Part shown: one piece after another, positions 44,201 to 58,599 of the stretch
Layout of the letters: each line of letters begins with the position of its first letter
Position numbering within the stretch: the stretch's first letter is position 1
NCBI GenBank assembly: GCA_026874595.1
Contig: CM049310.1
Coordinates: 78,547,056-78,611,055, forward strand
Length of the DNA stretch: 64,000 nt
From: Sipunculus nudus
Taxonomy: Eukaryota > Annelida > Sipuncula > Golfingiida > Sipunculidae
Direction: 5' to 3'
Notes under the pieces: model-generated
What the model was told of the DNA's origin: nothing
Databases searched by the model: none
Seen by the model: only the letters and a program-made list of their open reading frames with translations
Program-made: the position numbers and the translations under genes

Positions 44201-46537
44201 TTCAAAAGAGGCAGTGATATTTTGCTGCTCCATATTTAATTTTGCGGTAAACTAGCGGTGGCAGTGCCAGAATTTACTGCACCTGTGGCCAAAGATGAAT
44301 TTAAAAAAACATGCGATGTTGTTGCACAAATGGTGAACGGACAGCCATGTTGTGTGTTATATATTGAATGGAGGGAAAAAAGTAAAACAGGAAATACTTG
44401 TCCCAAGGTTCTTTCTGCAAACTTTTCCAATATTTCTCAAAGTTTCTCTTATCCAAATTCCTTCCAGACAATGTAAAATTGATCCCTGGAGAAAAAGACG
44501 TCATGTTTTCAGCAAGTCTTTTCTTAAAGATCCTAAAGAAATAAAGATTTCATTTTGAAAGGAAGGATTTTAGAATGTTTGACATGTTTTGAATTTATCA
44601 TTTACTTTTGCTTCAAAATGTATAAGTTTGTAGACATATTAATCTATATAATTTAAAATAACATGCAGTGATTGCTTTTGGAGAATTTGTTTAAAAAACC
44701 TCAGGAGTTTTCCTTGCATTTTATTTTTCAATCACTAGAACATACCATCTTTTAAAATGAATACATTTTTAAAACTAGATAAACTTTAAATGTTGAAAAT
44801 GATAATGAAACTGGATTATGAAAAAGTCATGGCTGATGAAACATTAATATGTTAAGTCCCAGGAGATTTGTCCACAGTGACACCAATGCTCAGTTCAATT
44901 ATCTAAGACAATTTGTTGATGGAAACATGTTTAATATTCCAACCATTCCCAATGGAATGCAGGAGAATGAATCTGTAAAATTCAGGAATTTCCAGGCATT
45001 ACAAGGTAGGGAATTCCCAGGTGGAAATTCCAGTCCTTGGAAATACTCTTTCTGGGAATTACTGGGAAATACCAGATTATGAAAAAAGTAATGGTTGATG
45101 AAAATTATTTTTTTAAATCCTGGGAAATATTTTAGCATTATTGAATACAGCAAGTTCCCAGTTGACAAAATCCAGCAAGCATCCATTTAAGACGATCACC
45201 TTTTTTTGTCTTGATGAAGTCACAGAAGTTTATGAATATATGACATACCAATATTTGGCTGACATAATCAAAATTGCTAACATGTTCACCCTGTTAAGAC
45301 TAGTAATTTTAAACTTTCAGTGATAGTCCTGTTTGCAGGGTTGTGTTGTACAAAGGCCATAGCAGTTTGCTGCTTGGTGGTCTGATTTGTGGCCTGACTA
45401 TTTTAATCTGCAAGAGATGCCTTATCTCAGATTAACATAAACTTCTTATCACATTGACTCATGTAGGTGATGTAATATCAACTCACACCAAGGTATTTGA
45501 TTAATACTTAGAAGAAACAGAACAGTTTTTCAGTAGTTTACACACATTCATTTACTTAAACATGAACTTTTATATGCTCAATACTTTGAACTTGTAAAAA
45601 ATTTATTTAAAAACTCTCAGCTTATAATGGAATCCAGAAGTGCCTGTTTATATATTTAAGCCGGGAGTGGAGGTTTGGTTTATTTCGGGTATAAATCAGT
45701 GTAATCTTATGTGAGAGGGTGATAAACCAAGCAGTCTCATTGTGTCTAGACGTAATATTCAGTACCTTATGGTCTCCATGCGGCACAGCTGGTATTGGTA
45801 ATTCAACACCATAAGAACAGGTATACATAATGGATGTATAAATAATGTTATATAATTTAATTTATTCATGTTGTTTGTCTGTTTCTTTTAACGCCCCAAT
45901 ACCTGTTGATGCTTATATTGTGAACTTCCTTCCTCATATATTAATTATGATGGTATAATTATTTATAAAAAAAAAAACAGAAAAATAAAAATAGATATAT
46001 AAGAAAAATGTATAAGATGGAGAACAATTAAAAAGTTGAAACATGATTCAGTTTTATATCGGGTACTTTCAGAATGATGGCATGATGTTAATTAGCAACA
46101 GATGTACCAGTGGTCAGATCTAAAATTCATATTCTAGGGGCTCAGTCTAGCTTCCGTTACCATTATTGACCATTAAATACTTTCTCTGGGAATCATATAT
46201 ACAGAAATTCAGCCAAAAAGAGCCAGTAGGGAGTAGTGACACCATTCCAAATATGGAACATAAGGTCTAATCCCACCATGAGTGTTGTTTTCCTGAAAAT
46301 TTAAGATTAAAGGCTTAGTAGTCGATCAGTCGAGGCAATTACAAATTCAGAAAATAATATAGTAGTTACTACTGAAAAGGACCAGTTCATCTAACAAAAA
46401 CTCCAATTTAAAAAACAATCAGCCAAGTGCTACACCAGACAAGATGAGAGAAACATCTCTTCATCCCCTCCAGGCTCATACTTTTATAATAATAGGCACT
46501 TTCACCTCATGAGTCCTTTTTTTAGTTTCTATCTAAA
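41201..46537 (+). other. EXT1 intron 1, no gene recognised
   Basis: An ORF of 72 codons at 44258-44476 (VPEFTAPVAKDEFKKTCDVV) has protein-like composition but no family I know. At 44811-45105 a unit beginning ATTATGAAAAAGTCATGG is repeated once after about 260 bases, with GGAATTCCCAG-type palindromic words between. Confidence 0.45.
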
Positions 46538-46567
46538 ATATTTCTCTCTCTCTCTCTCTCAGAATGG

Positions 46568-46600
<33 letters not shown>

Positions 46601-46601
46601 G
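46538..46601. repeat. CT microsatellite
   Basis: Two (TC)n runs are separated by AGAATGGC. Confidence 0.95.
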
Positions 46602-48720
46602 TGTGCAGGGTTTGTAACTGGGAAATTGAACTTCACTATGCGAGTTATTCAGGCAAAACATATATCCATTTAGCGTATAGGTTGGTCTTAAGTTTCCTTC
46701 CTCTTAATAATTTTTTTTAAGGAAAAAGGATGGATAGTTTATAGTAAAGATTTTATAGTTGATAGTTATTATTTAAAGATTATATCAGGTATGGTTGACT
46801 GAATCTTTAAATTCGTCAGATCCCCTTGGTTTGTTAGGTTTCAAGGGTTTGCCATATTTTGACAGCTCTTCTGATGGTCTGTGCTCACGTCTTGTACTCA
46901 GTGGATAGTGACACCATTGTCAGATCATTTGAGGCCTTGCTTGAGCTCAGCAAATATGGCATCTACCCACTAAAAGGAATCCATGGATGTGCATATGTTT
47001 TAGCAGAGGTCTTGACAAGAGCTTAACTCCATCCGAGGATTATACTTTTCGTCATACGGTGATCACATTTTATTTACTGGAAGATGTACACTGAAACTGA
47101 CCAGAGTATGCAGTGGATCTATGTGAGAACTTAATGTGTTCAAGGGATTGTATTGTTCATCGTACTTCAGATTACAAAATAGAAAACCTAATTTTGTGAA
47201 GTTGGATAAAAAAAATTGATCTTGCATGTTTCAGCCTGCCTTTAGTCAAGGGGTTGGGGGAAGGGATTGGGGTTTCCAGGTATTTTTACTGCATTTTGGA
47301 CAAAATATTTGCACTGTTAGTAAATTAAGCTGATTTCTTCAGTGATTATAAATTCATATACCAGGAATTATTCTTGTAAGATTTGTGGCCTTTCTGTTGA
47401 GAGGGTGGATTTTATTTTTTTCTTTAATTGGTAAAGGGGGAATTTTAAGTGATGAAGGTGTATTGATCTTTGTAGTGTGTATTGTATTTGTCTTTTAGGT
47501 GCATGCATACATCAGGTTAAACAGACCCTGCTCCCTGTCAGATTATGCTCTTGTATGCCTGAGCCTACCCGGGTAGTAATAATCATATTAGCACAAGGTC
47601 TAAATAAAACAGAGTGACCCAAGGATGCTTTACTTCAGGATGTTAATTTTTTAGCTCAAGAAGCCCAGGTTTTGCTCATTGGCAGGTGCATGGTCTGATG
47701 TCACATTTAGTTGAGAGGTAATGGAGACCCGGGTGTGTTTTGGCTGTGTTTTGAAGGATCAGAAACCTTAGTGTCATGACATATCCCACCTGTTACCACT
47801 ATTCAAAAGGAAGCTGGCACCTCCAGAATAAGGGTGGCAGCCATATTCAGCCTCAGCATCCCCTGTGTGCTGAAATATTTAACAGGGTTACAAAGAGGAG
47901 AAAAATCCACACTTCCTACCCTGCTGGGGTTAATTCTGTTAACTTGCAATTGTCAACTCTGAATCATTTCCTCTGGACCTCATTGTATGTTAATAGAAGA
48001 TGGAGTGGGCTGAGGTGTTGAGAAAGTTTTACATGCACATCAGTATATGTACAGTAACTCTTTTCACACAAAATTTGTTTTAAACATTTAGGAAATGCGG
48101 ATTAACCAGCACAGTTTCAGACTGTTTCAGAGTTTGGCTTCTAGCACAAAAGCAGGTGTACTTTTCATATGTGAAACAATGTGACATCATTATGACACAA
48201 GCATTGGCGCTTGTGCCGTGACCCAGTTACTGCTTTAAAACTAGTTTTAAACGGTGTTGAGTAACACCACACTTTGGCAAAGCAGATAATTTGATTAGCA
48301 ATCTTACAATATGGAACCCCCTCTTTGGAAGGATTCAAAATATTTTGGCTATTCCTTATGCTTTAGATGGCAGTGTGAACACTTTAATTTGTATTAAAAT
48401 AGTAAAAAAACATTTTGCATTTGCCTTGGGGAAGGGGTAAGTGTGTTGAGAGCCAGGTTTACAGGTCACTCAGATTGAAATCAGGGCTAGACTGGCATCA
48501 AATCAGGACTAGACTGGCGTCAAGTCTCTCTGGACCAGACTTTTATCATGAATCTGCATGATCGTCATTCAGACCAATCATAACTCTGATATCAATCCAT
48601 CAAGATCGTACCATGAACAGAAATCTAACCAGCCTAATCCTGGTCACAAGAATGGCTGGGCAGATTTGTAGGCTTTCTAGATTACCACCCTGGCTGTGTG
48701 TCACCCCTAACTTAACATGA
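46602..48720 (+). other. EXT1 intron 1, no gene recognised
   Basis: The only structure noted is a 22-base direct duplication at 48481-48524 (ATCAGGGCTAGACTGGCATC and a diverged copy). Confidence 0.45.
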
Positions 48721-49129
48721 AAACTTTACAACGGATATATCCTATAAAACAATAGGATGGGTTAACGCTCGCCACTTGATTTCATTAATCAAGAAATTAG
48801 ATCCCGGTCATTACAGGTGACATTTCCAGGTTCTTTTAAGGACGTGTATAAAAAATACCAGACAATCATACACCCAGATCAATAGAAACTATGAGACATG
48901 AGGTTAAATTCACAAATATATTCAAGACAATACTTACAGAGACACTAGTGTGAGTGTGTGCGTTGATGTGTCAATACGACAGTTCTTCACATTAAAAATA
49001 CAGGATATTTACTGAGTCCGTGGTTTGTATAAAAACCAATAAAGTCCAGTTCCTTCAGAGATCTCTGGTTACTGTTTTGTGTAGAATCTAGCGTGTGGTT
49101 AGCAGCATATAGTCTTTCTGAGTTTAGCG

Positions 49130-49610
49130 ATCTTCAACTGATCTTGCTTGTCAGCGACCCGGGTAGGTTCACGTTCACATGAATGCAATAGCGCCCTTTG
49201 TTTACGTTGAGCTTAGAGTCCTTGACCTTGCTCGTGTAGCAATGGGTTCACGGCTTACGGCGGTTATGTATCTAGGTCAAGCTGAACTAGGCCGGCAGGT
49301 GACAAACGCGCTCTCTCTATATCGCCAATACGAAGCTCTTTCGGCAGCACGGCTGAGTTCTTATGAGCTGGGTCCTTGCCTCATGCAGAAGCTTGCTTCT
49401 ATGCCGTCCCTGGCGTTTCAATGTTTGTGCGTGCGTGCTGCCACCTCAAGCTTCAAGACCCAACTGAAGGCAGCTTCCAGCGTCTCTCCCTGAACTCTGA
49501 CGTCACAATCGTCGTCACAATACGGCGATCCGGTTCTCTGATTGGCTTATTTCTCAAGTGTCCCATATAAGGATATATGTGACCTAGTTTGACTGTTAGC
49601 GTCACCATGG
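49130..49610 (+). promoter_or_regulatory. Promoter-like CpG-rich segment inside the EXT1 intron
   Basis: A CpG-rich stretch contains, in order, a full CRE (TGACGTCA, 49498-49505), a reversed CCAAT box (GATTGG, 49540-49545), a TATAA box (49566-49570) and, 37 bases later, an ATG in strong context (GTCACCATGG, ATG at 49607). The ORF from it is only 14 codons. It could be an LTR or transposon promoter, or an alternative promoter. Confidence 0.45.
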
Positions 49611-49770
49611 CGACCCACATACCAAATGTAACAATTACACACGATGCGTGACACGGATATATCAGCTGATAGCCGATGGGATTCCATACAAGAATACACA
49701 ATATATATATATACAATCAAGACCTGTCAACGCTTTAGGATGACGCTTCACGTCAATATCAATAGAGAAC

Positions 49771-49946
49771 AGACTTCGTTAAACTATGATACAAAACACC
49801 GTACATATTGTCACCGATTTCTGGTGACCAGACTTCGTTAAACTATGATACAAATCACCGTACATATTGTCACCGATTTCGGGTGACCAGACTTCGTTAA
49901 ACTATGATACAAAACACCGTACATATTGTCACCGATTTCTGGTGAC
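49771..49946. repeat. 59-bp tandem repeat, three copies
   Basis: AGACTTCGTTAAACTATGAT starts at 49771, 49830 and 49889. Each unit ends in GTCACCGATTTCTGGTGACC, which is itself a short hairpin (GTCACC...GGTGAC). Copies are nearly identical. Confidence 0.93.
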
Positions 49947-49954
49947 ACTGTGAA

Positions 49955-50262
49955 ATACACTGCATTTTGATACATACATGCAAGGTATCATGAAATACAC
50001 TGATACATACATGCAAGGTATTATGAAATACACTGACACATACAAGCAAGGTATTATGAAATACATTGATACATACATGCAGGTATCATGAAATACACTG
50101 ATACATACATGCAGGGTATTATGAAATACACTGATACATACATGCAAGGTATTATGAAATACACTGACACATACATGCAAGGTATTAGGAAATACCCTGA
50201 TACGTGCATGCATGCAAGGTATTATGAAATACACTGATACATACATGCAGGGTATTTTGATC
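49955..50262. repeat. 33-bp tandem repeat, about nine copies
   Basis: The unit contains GATACATACATGCAAGGTAT and TATGAAATACACT. It directly follows the 59-bp array. The 111-codon minus-strand ORF through it is a by-product of a period divisible by 3. Confidence 0.93.
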
Positions 50263-52830
50263 AATTCTTGAACTGAAACATTTAATATATGAAAGATATG
50301 ATATTATTAATACAGAACTTTTGTTTTGACCAGGTTGTCTCTTTTATACATAAAGGTGGTGCTATACCAAATATTTTCCAAAGACCAAGATGAGGAAGTC
50401 CTTACCATGCACTGAGAATAATTTTACATGTACATAGGGTCTGAAAACATCCAGAAAGATAAGAGTGAATATTAATCTGAGATATGGTCAACATTTTCAA
50501 AATATATTAAGGTTTTCTTAACGTGTCTCCCCCTTAGGCAAGCTTTGAAGCAGGTACCTGTCTAATAAAAACCTGTGGCTAACCCTATGTTAAAATTTGT
50601 CTAATGAAGACAACAGTACCTTTATAAATCAAGTTAAGCAAATATGTGAAAGAATAAAACTGAGACTGAAAGGAGAGACTACAGTCATGAGCTCAGTCCA
50701 TGCTGGATACTGCTGTACAGCGCTGTTTTTGCCTGACCCTTTCTCACTTCAAGCCTGCCCTTACTGCCTGAACATTAGATGCCAGCAGGCGGGGTCTGAA
50801 CCATTAACTACCACCAGATGACAGAGTGACTTGTCCAGCGCTGTACAGTACAGAGACCCTGTGTCAAGAAGTGTTTTGCCCCTCCAGCCTGGCCAGGAGC
50901 CCTCCCATCTGTATCCCTGACAAGGCCTAGCATCTGTGGAGAATACTCTAGTGAGCCTTGAGACTTCTCAGGGAGCCTTATGCCAAATGAACCTCTGTAT
51001 TAGTGTTCTGTGTTTAGACTATTACCACAGTAACACTGAAATCACATGCTTATTAACTGATTATATAACTTATCCTGGACCTGAGCATCAGAAGTGATTT
51101 GGATATTTTTGAGACTGATAAGAAAAGAATACAATAATTTTAAAGAGGTTTTGAGAACAAATTAATTGTGAAATAGATATAGAATTATGGCCAGAGATCT
51201 TTTTACTATTATTGAATGAGACATTTTGAACTTAACTTTGGTAAATTTTAAGTGTTCTGCAATGTATTATGGCCTCCAACTTTAATGTTTTAACTTATTT
51301 ATTGTCAATTTGTCATTATCTCCAAAAGGGGAATTATCTTCTATAATTAGCAATCGCCAGATTCATGAAGCATTTATGAAAATAAAATTAGAAAAAAATA
51401 CAACTCAATATTTATTTTGTCTGTTTGATTAATGATGTGATTGCAGATGTAAAATTTAGGAGTACAAATATTTCTATTTAATTCATATAAATAATTTTTG
51501 CTGTATACATGTATGACTATATTTATAATCACTAGAAGTCAGGCTGCATGGAAGTGCCTGCGGCATCTAATGCTGAACTTAATCAGGTTAATAGCATTAC
51601 TTTTAATGACACTGTGTCTCAGCAGTTTTGCATGTTTACCTGTGTATACCAGTGTACAATAAAGTAATTGCTTAAGCCATTTAAAAAAAAGAACATTCTT
51701 TGTTATTTTAAATGGTCAGAGCACGTCTGTTTCATTGTTCATTTCATTTCCTGCATCCAGTCCAACCAGGAACTTTCAGTACATAGATGAGATCTAGATT
51801 ATCTTAGGATCTGACCTGGCAACTTCCTGAGTCACTTAATAATAGCTGAGTAAGATGTATCATTAAATTGGGTACTATTATTATGTTTATCTGGAGAAGC
51901 TTTATCAGCTGTTTTATCAGACATGCTGGCAAGTCGGGCAAGGATACTTACTGTTTTTGGCTACGCACCAGGAAGGCATTGTCTGCTGTGTTTTACACCT
52001 TTTTTAGGGTCTCTTTTACCCAGTCTTACTAATAAGAAGTTCATGCATTGAAATTTTCATCTTACTTGTCATGTGTTTGGAATGCATTATATTTAATTAT
52101 CTCTAGCAATTCTCATCTTATTTATAGTGGTTGACTTTTTGTCTGCAAGGGTTTCAAATTTGTGATATTTGCAAAAGGGAAATTATAGTGAAAATAACAC
52201 CACCATGAATAAAACCCCCAACTACACAGGTGGATATATTCATTTAACCTGTAGTTTCATTAACATCTGATTCACATTAATTATGCCTGTAGTGTTGCAA
52301 GGCAAAAGTCTTTTATATTAAATAAAAAAAGTATGTCAAAAACTGATATTATTCATAAATAATATGATATCTTTTTCATATTTTCTGTCTTTAATGAACA
52401 AAAATTCCTAATTCTTCAATGTTCCTTTGGTCCTTCCTTTAATAGTTTAGGCTGCGTGTAAAATAAATGATACATTAAGTTTAGTTTATGGTAAGGTCAC
52501 TGAGATGTGATTGAAAAAATCAAACTGGATAAGTGGCAACAAAATGTTTACCTCGTGAATAAGAAGCCATCCACAAAACCAGCCCTGAATGAACTTACTA
52601 GTAAGTTGTTGTTTGCTGTGACATGGAAGTGAATGACTGCCATGCAATGACCTCTATGATGTTAACACCTGCATTTAACAGTTATGGTGAGGACTAGCCC
52701 CATACCAGGAAGCTGTGGGAGACAGTCTGGAGTGGGCAGACAAACAGGTGCCTAGATTTAATATTAAAATCTGAACCACATCTCCACCATATAAAATTAC
52801 CTCCTAGCATAGCTAGTAAACACAATATAT
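50263..52830 (+). other. EXT1 intron 1, no gene recognised
   Basis: A perfect 13-base inverted repeat, CTGTACAGCGCTG (50713-50725) and CAGCGCTGTACAG (50836-50848), brackets a GC-richer segment. The rest shows nothing nameable. Confidence 0.5.
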
Positions 52831-53035
52831 GCAAGTCATTGAGGCTTTCAGTTTATTAAGAAATCTCTTAAATTGTTTATTTTTCTTGTTTTTGTTTTTT
52901 TTAATTTGTATTTTTTTTTTTTGATAATAATGTGCAAGTCGTTGATTGAGGCTCACTAGTTTATTAAAAAAAAATCTTAAATCATTTATTTTTCTCGGAT
53001 TTTTTTAAAGTTGTACTTTTTATATTTCTCCTCTT
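52831..53035. repeat. About 102-bp tandem duplication
   Basis: TGCAAGTCATTGAGG (52831) and TGCAAGTCGTTGATTGAGG (52933) start two similar units, each running through TTTATTAA, CTTAAAT, TTTATTTTTCT and a T-rich tail. Confidence 0.8.
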
Positions 53036-56000
53036 TTAGCATGTAAGCTGGAATTAACCAGATACTTTACAAAGAAGGTCATTGAGTTCAGATTACTTTG
53101 CATCCTAGAGTTTTTATTTTCCATAACTTGTGACCCTGAGGTTGGATTTTCTCAGTTGAACTGATATTAAAACCTGTAGTATTCTTGAACCAGTTACATT
53201 TGAGAGGGTGAGATTAAAGGTCAAGTACTGGGATGTAAAAGGCTGACTACCTCATGTCTCTTATCTTTTATATTATTGCCACTAGTCACCACTTGTGTCA
53301 GCCAGGTACAGGAATAAAGAAAAGAGATGTAGGACAAATCTTTACCCGCCCCACTTCATTAAAAATCTTCCCACATCACACACTCCTACGCTGGTAAAAG
53401 TCTACAAACATTTCCTTTTAATACCAAGGATACCAGACAATCCTAAACCCAACCCACCCACACTTACCCAAATCAGGGGTGGATTCTTGTGGAGAGTCAG
53501 GGGGAGGTGTAATCCCATCCCCCCCCCCTACACACATGCACCTTACAGAGAAAAAAAATCCTTTTTTGCACAGTTCCCCCCATATATTAGTGGGTCAACC
53601 CACATCTTGTGTATCTTTTTATCATATTTGTTGTTGGTCTAACTTGTGAATGGTATCCTCCCCCCCCCCCCCCTAAAAAAAAAACAGAAAAATTCCTGGA
53701 TCTGCACATATATATGTATATATCCATGGTCATGAAACCAATCAATTCTTTCTTTTAACATTATTTGAATTTTAGGGTTCCTAATTATGGGAGTGAAGCA
53801 GTTAACAATAGGAGCCTTTGTCTTAATCATGAACTCATCCAGTATTACATACTTACTTTCAGTTCATTTGATTAAATCTGAACTTTAAATGGCAAGAGGT
53901 AATTAAGTGATTGAATTAGTTTGTAGAAATGGTACCTAGTACCAATTCATTGTGTTTAATATAGATCTGCATTATTTGAAATTCTATGTTACAATTGTAG
54001 AATTTAAAAAAATAATAATAATAATTTCATTTCATTCATAATTGGAATTTTGATTAATGTTTAATGTTTAAGAAACATGCATTGCATCAATAATTTAATA
54101 AGAGAGGACCAAATTTCAACTGAACCTAGAAGAGAGCTAATGAATATTCATCAGAATATCTGACATCCAGCTGAACAGACTTAATGAATATTCACAAGAG
54201 AGAGTGATATTCAGTTTTAGCACACCTGATGAATAAATTCACTGGCAAAGGGCCAATTTTGAAAACTGAAGCTCTACATATTGTTCAACCCAGACATAAA
54301 CCAGTGAGATTTACTGACGATATGGTATATGATATTTTATGATATTACATACCTTAATCACAATATTCTAAGAGTGGAGACATTGCCATGGTGTCAAGTG
54401 ATGATACAATGATGAGTCCTTTAGAAAAGTAACCAGGATCGTATATTATAAGGAGTAATCAATTGTCTTCAGATTGACTTCTGAATTAAGATGCAGCTGC
54501 TCCAATAAAGTTATAGATCTTCCTCAATTTTGGTATGCACGCACATGGAAACATCCCTTTTATGGCATTTATTAAATAGATTATTTCTGGGGAAATGCTT
54601 TGGTTATATAAAAGAGGAGAATAATCTTTCTAGGCAAAGCAGTCAAACTTAGCTAACTGTTAGTGTTTATCATATTAAGCAAAATTTTAATTGATAAAAT
54701 GCTACCTGTCTGGAAGGAGAAAGTGCCATTTGTTATAATATAATTTATATGTAATCAGAGTCTGAGCACCCTAAGCCATCTGTAACATGAACTCATATCC
54801 AGCTCAAATATAAGTCTTGAAGAGTAGCAGTGTTGTGGCTTGTTCCATCTTCAGGAATGAAAAGGAATCTATGTGCAGTTGTCATCAATCATCGAGTTTA
54901 GTCGCTCTGGGGGTTATGAAAAGTTTGTTAAGCTGCACCTCTGTTTGACTTCCTGGCCTGGTGCTTCCGTCTGAATGTAGGTAGTCACTACTAGTGTGTC
55001 ATGTTTTCACACCGTTGGCTGGGTTATATAAGGGTGGACACTTGTTTATTAGTTTTGCAAAGTTGAGAGGGAGATGCTTTGTGGGTAAAATTGCTATACG
55101 AATACAAAGAGCTCTGAACAAAATTGTATACTTACTGTGTAGTTCATGTAAAGATAATTAAGAAGATTTAAATCTTTGACTATGTAAGTGCTGGCTTTAC
55201 TGCCTATCAGGCATATATATATATATCCTTAGAACCACATTTAAAGTAAACCTTATTACTTAAAAATTATTTTCATTCGGCATCATATCAGTGGGTAGGA
55301 AATTTGAGAAACTCTAGAATTTGGTGAGACTGCTCAACTAGTGCCCACTGGTTTTAATTTATAGTATCATGATACTTGCCGGCTATTTATAAATGTAAAG
55401 TTTAAACAAAAAATTATTTTGATGAATAACACCTCATTAGTATCTATGTTAAAAAAACTTTTTAATCATATTATTGCCATTATTTATTTCGTCATTTCAT
55501 TATTTGAAAATTTTAATGTTTTTCTGTATCAATAAATTACTGAAATATAGGTAAATAAATAAATAGAGAAAATATTAATATATGAAACAAATATATGTAT
55601 TTCAAAATATAGACAAAATAGTTCAAACATTTATCAATTAAAAGAGAAGAGTCATGTTATTGAATAAGCAGGTCACCTAAGTACATTCAGATAACCCAGC
55701 ATATATTCACCTATTTCTAATTGTGATAGTCACTGATCTCGGACAGATTGTCTGTATTTATATGCCAGGGGAGGAAATGTTCACCCGTCAGTCCTGGATT
55801 GGTTCCTTCTGTAATTTAGGTAAGCCAGTCAGCAATATAGTGCAACAAGACAGGGCAGAGTGGTATATGGCTGGGCTGATGCTGCATTGTAAGGCCAGAC
55901 TGGTTTAATTTTGGGTTCATGAGCATTTTATGGAAAAGTTGAGGCTAAGAGGATGGAGAAAAAATTGAATAGTCAAACAACATGTTAAATAACCAAAAAC

Positions 56001-56599
56001 TAAAAAGATGTGGCCTTAAAGTAATCTTCATTAGGATCCACTTGAATGTCTGCCTGGCTGATTACAAAATACCGTCCTGACTTTTGACTTTCACAGTTCA
56101 ATTTGTGAATACTAGAATTGTAATCATCCAGAAAGCCTTCACTTTGATCACTTAGCTTGTGGACCTTTCATGTTTTTCATTATCACATTTGACCCATTTC
56201 CATTGAAATTACATATACCACGGTTCACACTTGATTATGTTTTGGACCCCAGTTGGACTTTGTCACACAGATAGATTAACGGTTACAAAAGGTGACCTGT
56301 GGATGATGCACTATTCTAGCTTTCTGTCACACTTTTTGTAAATTTTGCTATAAGTTTTGATCCTTTGATGAGGTTAATTTGCTTGCTGCATCTTGTCAGG
56401 GAAAGATAAAAGAACATTTCATCTGTGCCTGTACAGTTTGAGCATTATTATCACCTGGCAAGGAAGTTATGTTTTCATCTTTGTTAATCAGCAGGATAAC
56501 TCAAAATAATTTACCTTTGATTAAAGACTGGTTTCTTTGGCTCTAGGGTGGAGCACAAAATTTAAAATTTTGTATCTGAGCCGAGGCGGTGTGTTTTTT
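53036..56599 (+). other. EXT1 intron 1, no gene recognised
   Basis: A run of 14 C lies at 53660-53673, and a shorter C run at 53520-53528. Words TTAATGAATATTCA recur at 54137 and 54180. No gene was found. Confidence 0.45.
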
Positions 56600-56935
56600 C
56601 ACAGTCGGCTCATACCCAGGATGAGCACTCTGCAGGCTTAATGGGTAGGTCATGCCCAAGGGCTGTGTTTCACTCACAAATGAGTGCACCTTTTAGGGGT
56701 TTCTCAGTGGTATGACCTAGCGATGGGGATGATTACCCACCCAGGGCCCGCAGGTGCAGTAGTCACTTGGCCTGGTTAACACCAGGATATTAAATGAGAG
56801 GAAGCTTGTGATACTGCCCAGTCACGCAGTCTGTACCTGGAATGGAATTCTGCAAATGTACATATACTTAGTTGAGATAGCATTAAAAATAATGGAGGGG
56901 GTTATCTCCACCAAAAAAAAATATTTAAAAAAATC
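56600..56935 (+). mobile_element. tRNA-derived SINE, copy 2
   Basis: From 56683 (GAGTGCACCTTTTAGGGGTT) to the A-rich tail at 56935 it matches the body of the SINE at 10785-11034 closely (shared: GGGATGATTACCCACCCAGG, CAGGTGCAGTAG, GGAATGGAATTCTGCA). The tRNA-like head is strongly diverged (TGCAGGCTTAATGGGTAGGTC; TGTTTCACTC). The left border is approximate. Confidence 0.8.
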
Positions 56936-58599
56936 TTTTACCACAAATCTTGATGGAGGGGTGGGCATGAACCAGGGAAGACCCATTAAATTCATGTTAC
57001 GCTCCTGAGGCAGCGGAAATCTTGCGCTTCTAAAGAAGCATCTGAGGCCCTAAGCAAACCACGTCTGGGGCAATTCTCTCTGAGACCGTGGCCTGTTCAG
57101 ACAATTACCGGGGTGATGAGCTGTCACTCAAAACGAAATGAGCATGATTGGTAACGTGTATTCCTCGCTTGGCAGTGTCTTCCAGCACAAGGTCTCATCT
57201 GATTGGACAAAAATACAGTACTCCCCTCTAGTGTAGCAATTCAGGATACGAGGTCATAACAAACAGCGCTTACGATATAGGTAGTAGGCCTATAGGTAAA
57301 GCGCTGTGAAAAGAGCATAAATTCATGTGTGAATTTGGAAAAAAGCCATGTTTGCTTGTGCACATATATACGGGCAAAATCACTCGCATGATTGTGTAAC
57401 TACGGTGCTTCCATGTGTCTGTCACATATGTGTATGTGCATATATGCATTAAATTTGCTGCAGGAGCAATATTCATGCATAGGGTCAGCATGAACTCAGG
57501 GCTTCCCAGTTAAAAGATGTCACTGTAGCATCTGCTTTTGGAAGAACAGCTATATCTACTATACCAATGTCAACTTTTGCCAGTTCATGCATATTTGCAC
57601 ACTTGGAACACAGCTTTAAAGGGTCAGCAGTTCTCTAGGTTAGCTTAATGAGATGGTATCTTTAATATCAGTACAGCATTTTATAAGCTTGTGAAATATC
57701 CTGCTTGAACACTTTTCTGGGTAATACAATTTCAAACTAATTTCATCTGGGACTAAAATCTGCTCAGTAATTGTTGCCTCCTGGACAAACACTTGTGGAT
57801 TTTTGCTCATTTAAGGTGTTTTATGGTTTAGAGTTCTACTACATAAAAGCTGCAACAGCCTTAAGCAGTAACCAGAGAAGCACTATTAGTGTACATTGGA
57901 GTTTTTGCAGGAAAGCTGTGAGATTGTGTCATTGTAGAGAGAAAAAAGGGACCACAATTTCTGGTCCTGTGAAAGTCCTAGAAACCAACTAATTGTGTTA
58001 CACCTTGACACAGTGTCTAGCACCAATTACCTCACTGCCCCCTCTTGGCACTTTTGCCTATTGGCTTTTTAACCGCCAGAAATTGTTTTCAAGTAAAAGA
58101 AGGAAGAGCATTTTTAAGAGTTCTCCAAATAAATATTTTTTTTTTGGGTGCAGTTCTGAGGAATGCTTCAAATGTCAGTGTGGAGAAAACAAACATAAAG
58201 GAGTGGTTTGCCATTGTTTTTGTCAAACAAGAGGTGACAGGTTATCAGTTCAGCTGTGTCACAATGATGTCATCCTGTGCTGTCATAAATCATTCTGTTC
58301 AGGAAGTGTTGATAAACCTCTTTAGCAAAGGGAATTTTTTTTGTGTCTTAAACAAGATTGCAAGACTTGAATTTGGTGTCTGTTTTATAATTAGAACACA
58401 CTTAGTGGACCACTGGTACCTCTGCCAATGCCATATTGTCAGGTTGAAAGAAATTGGACAAAAATCTGTAATAACCAGTCTGTTTGTGATCAGATTTACT
58501 CCCTGTTTCCTGTTTTGAACACCTCACCTTGAAAATTTGGAACCAGATTAAAATTTTGCGAGTTTCCTGGGTGAAGTGCAAACAGTAACCTTTATCATC
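56936..58599 (+). other. EXT1 intron 1, no gene recognised
   Basis: A somewhat CpG-richer patch lies at 57000-57260. The open frames at 57771-58518 show no domain that I recognise. Confidence 0.4.

Noticed and set aside
49955-50262. CRISPR-like array
   Set aside because: The 33-bp units are contiguous without unique spacers, and the genome is eukaryotic.
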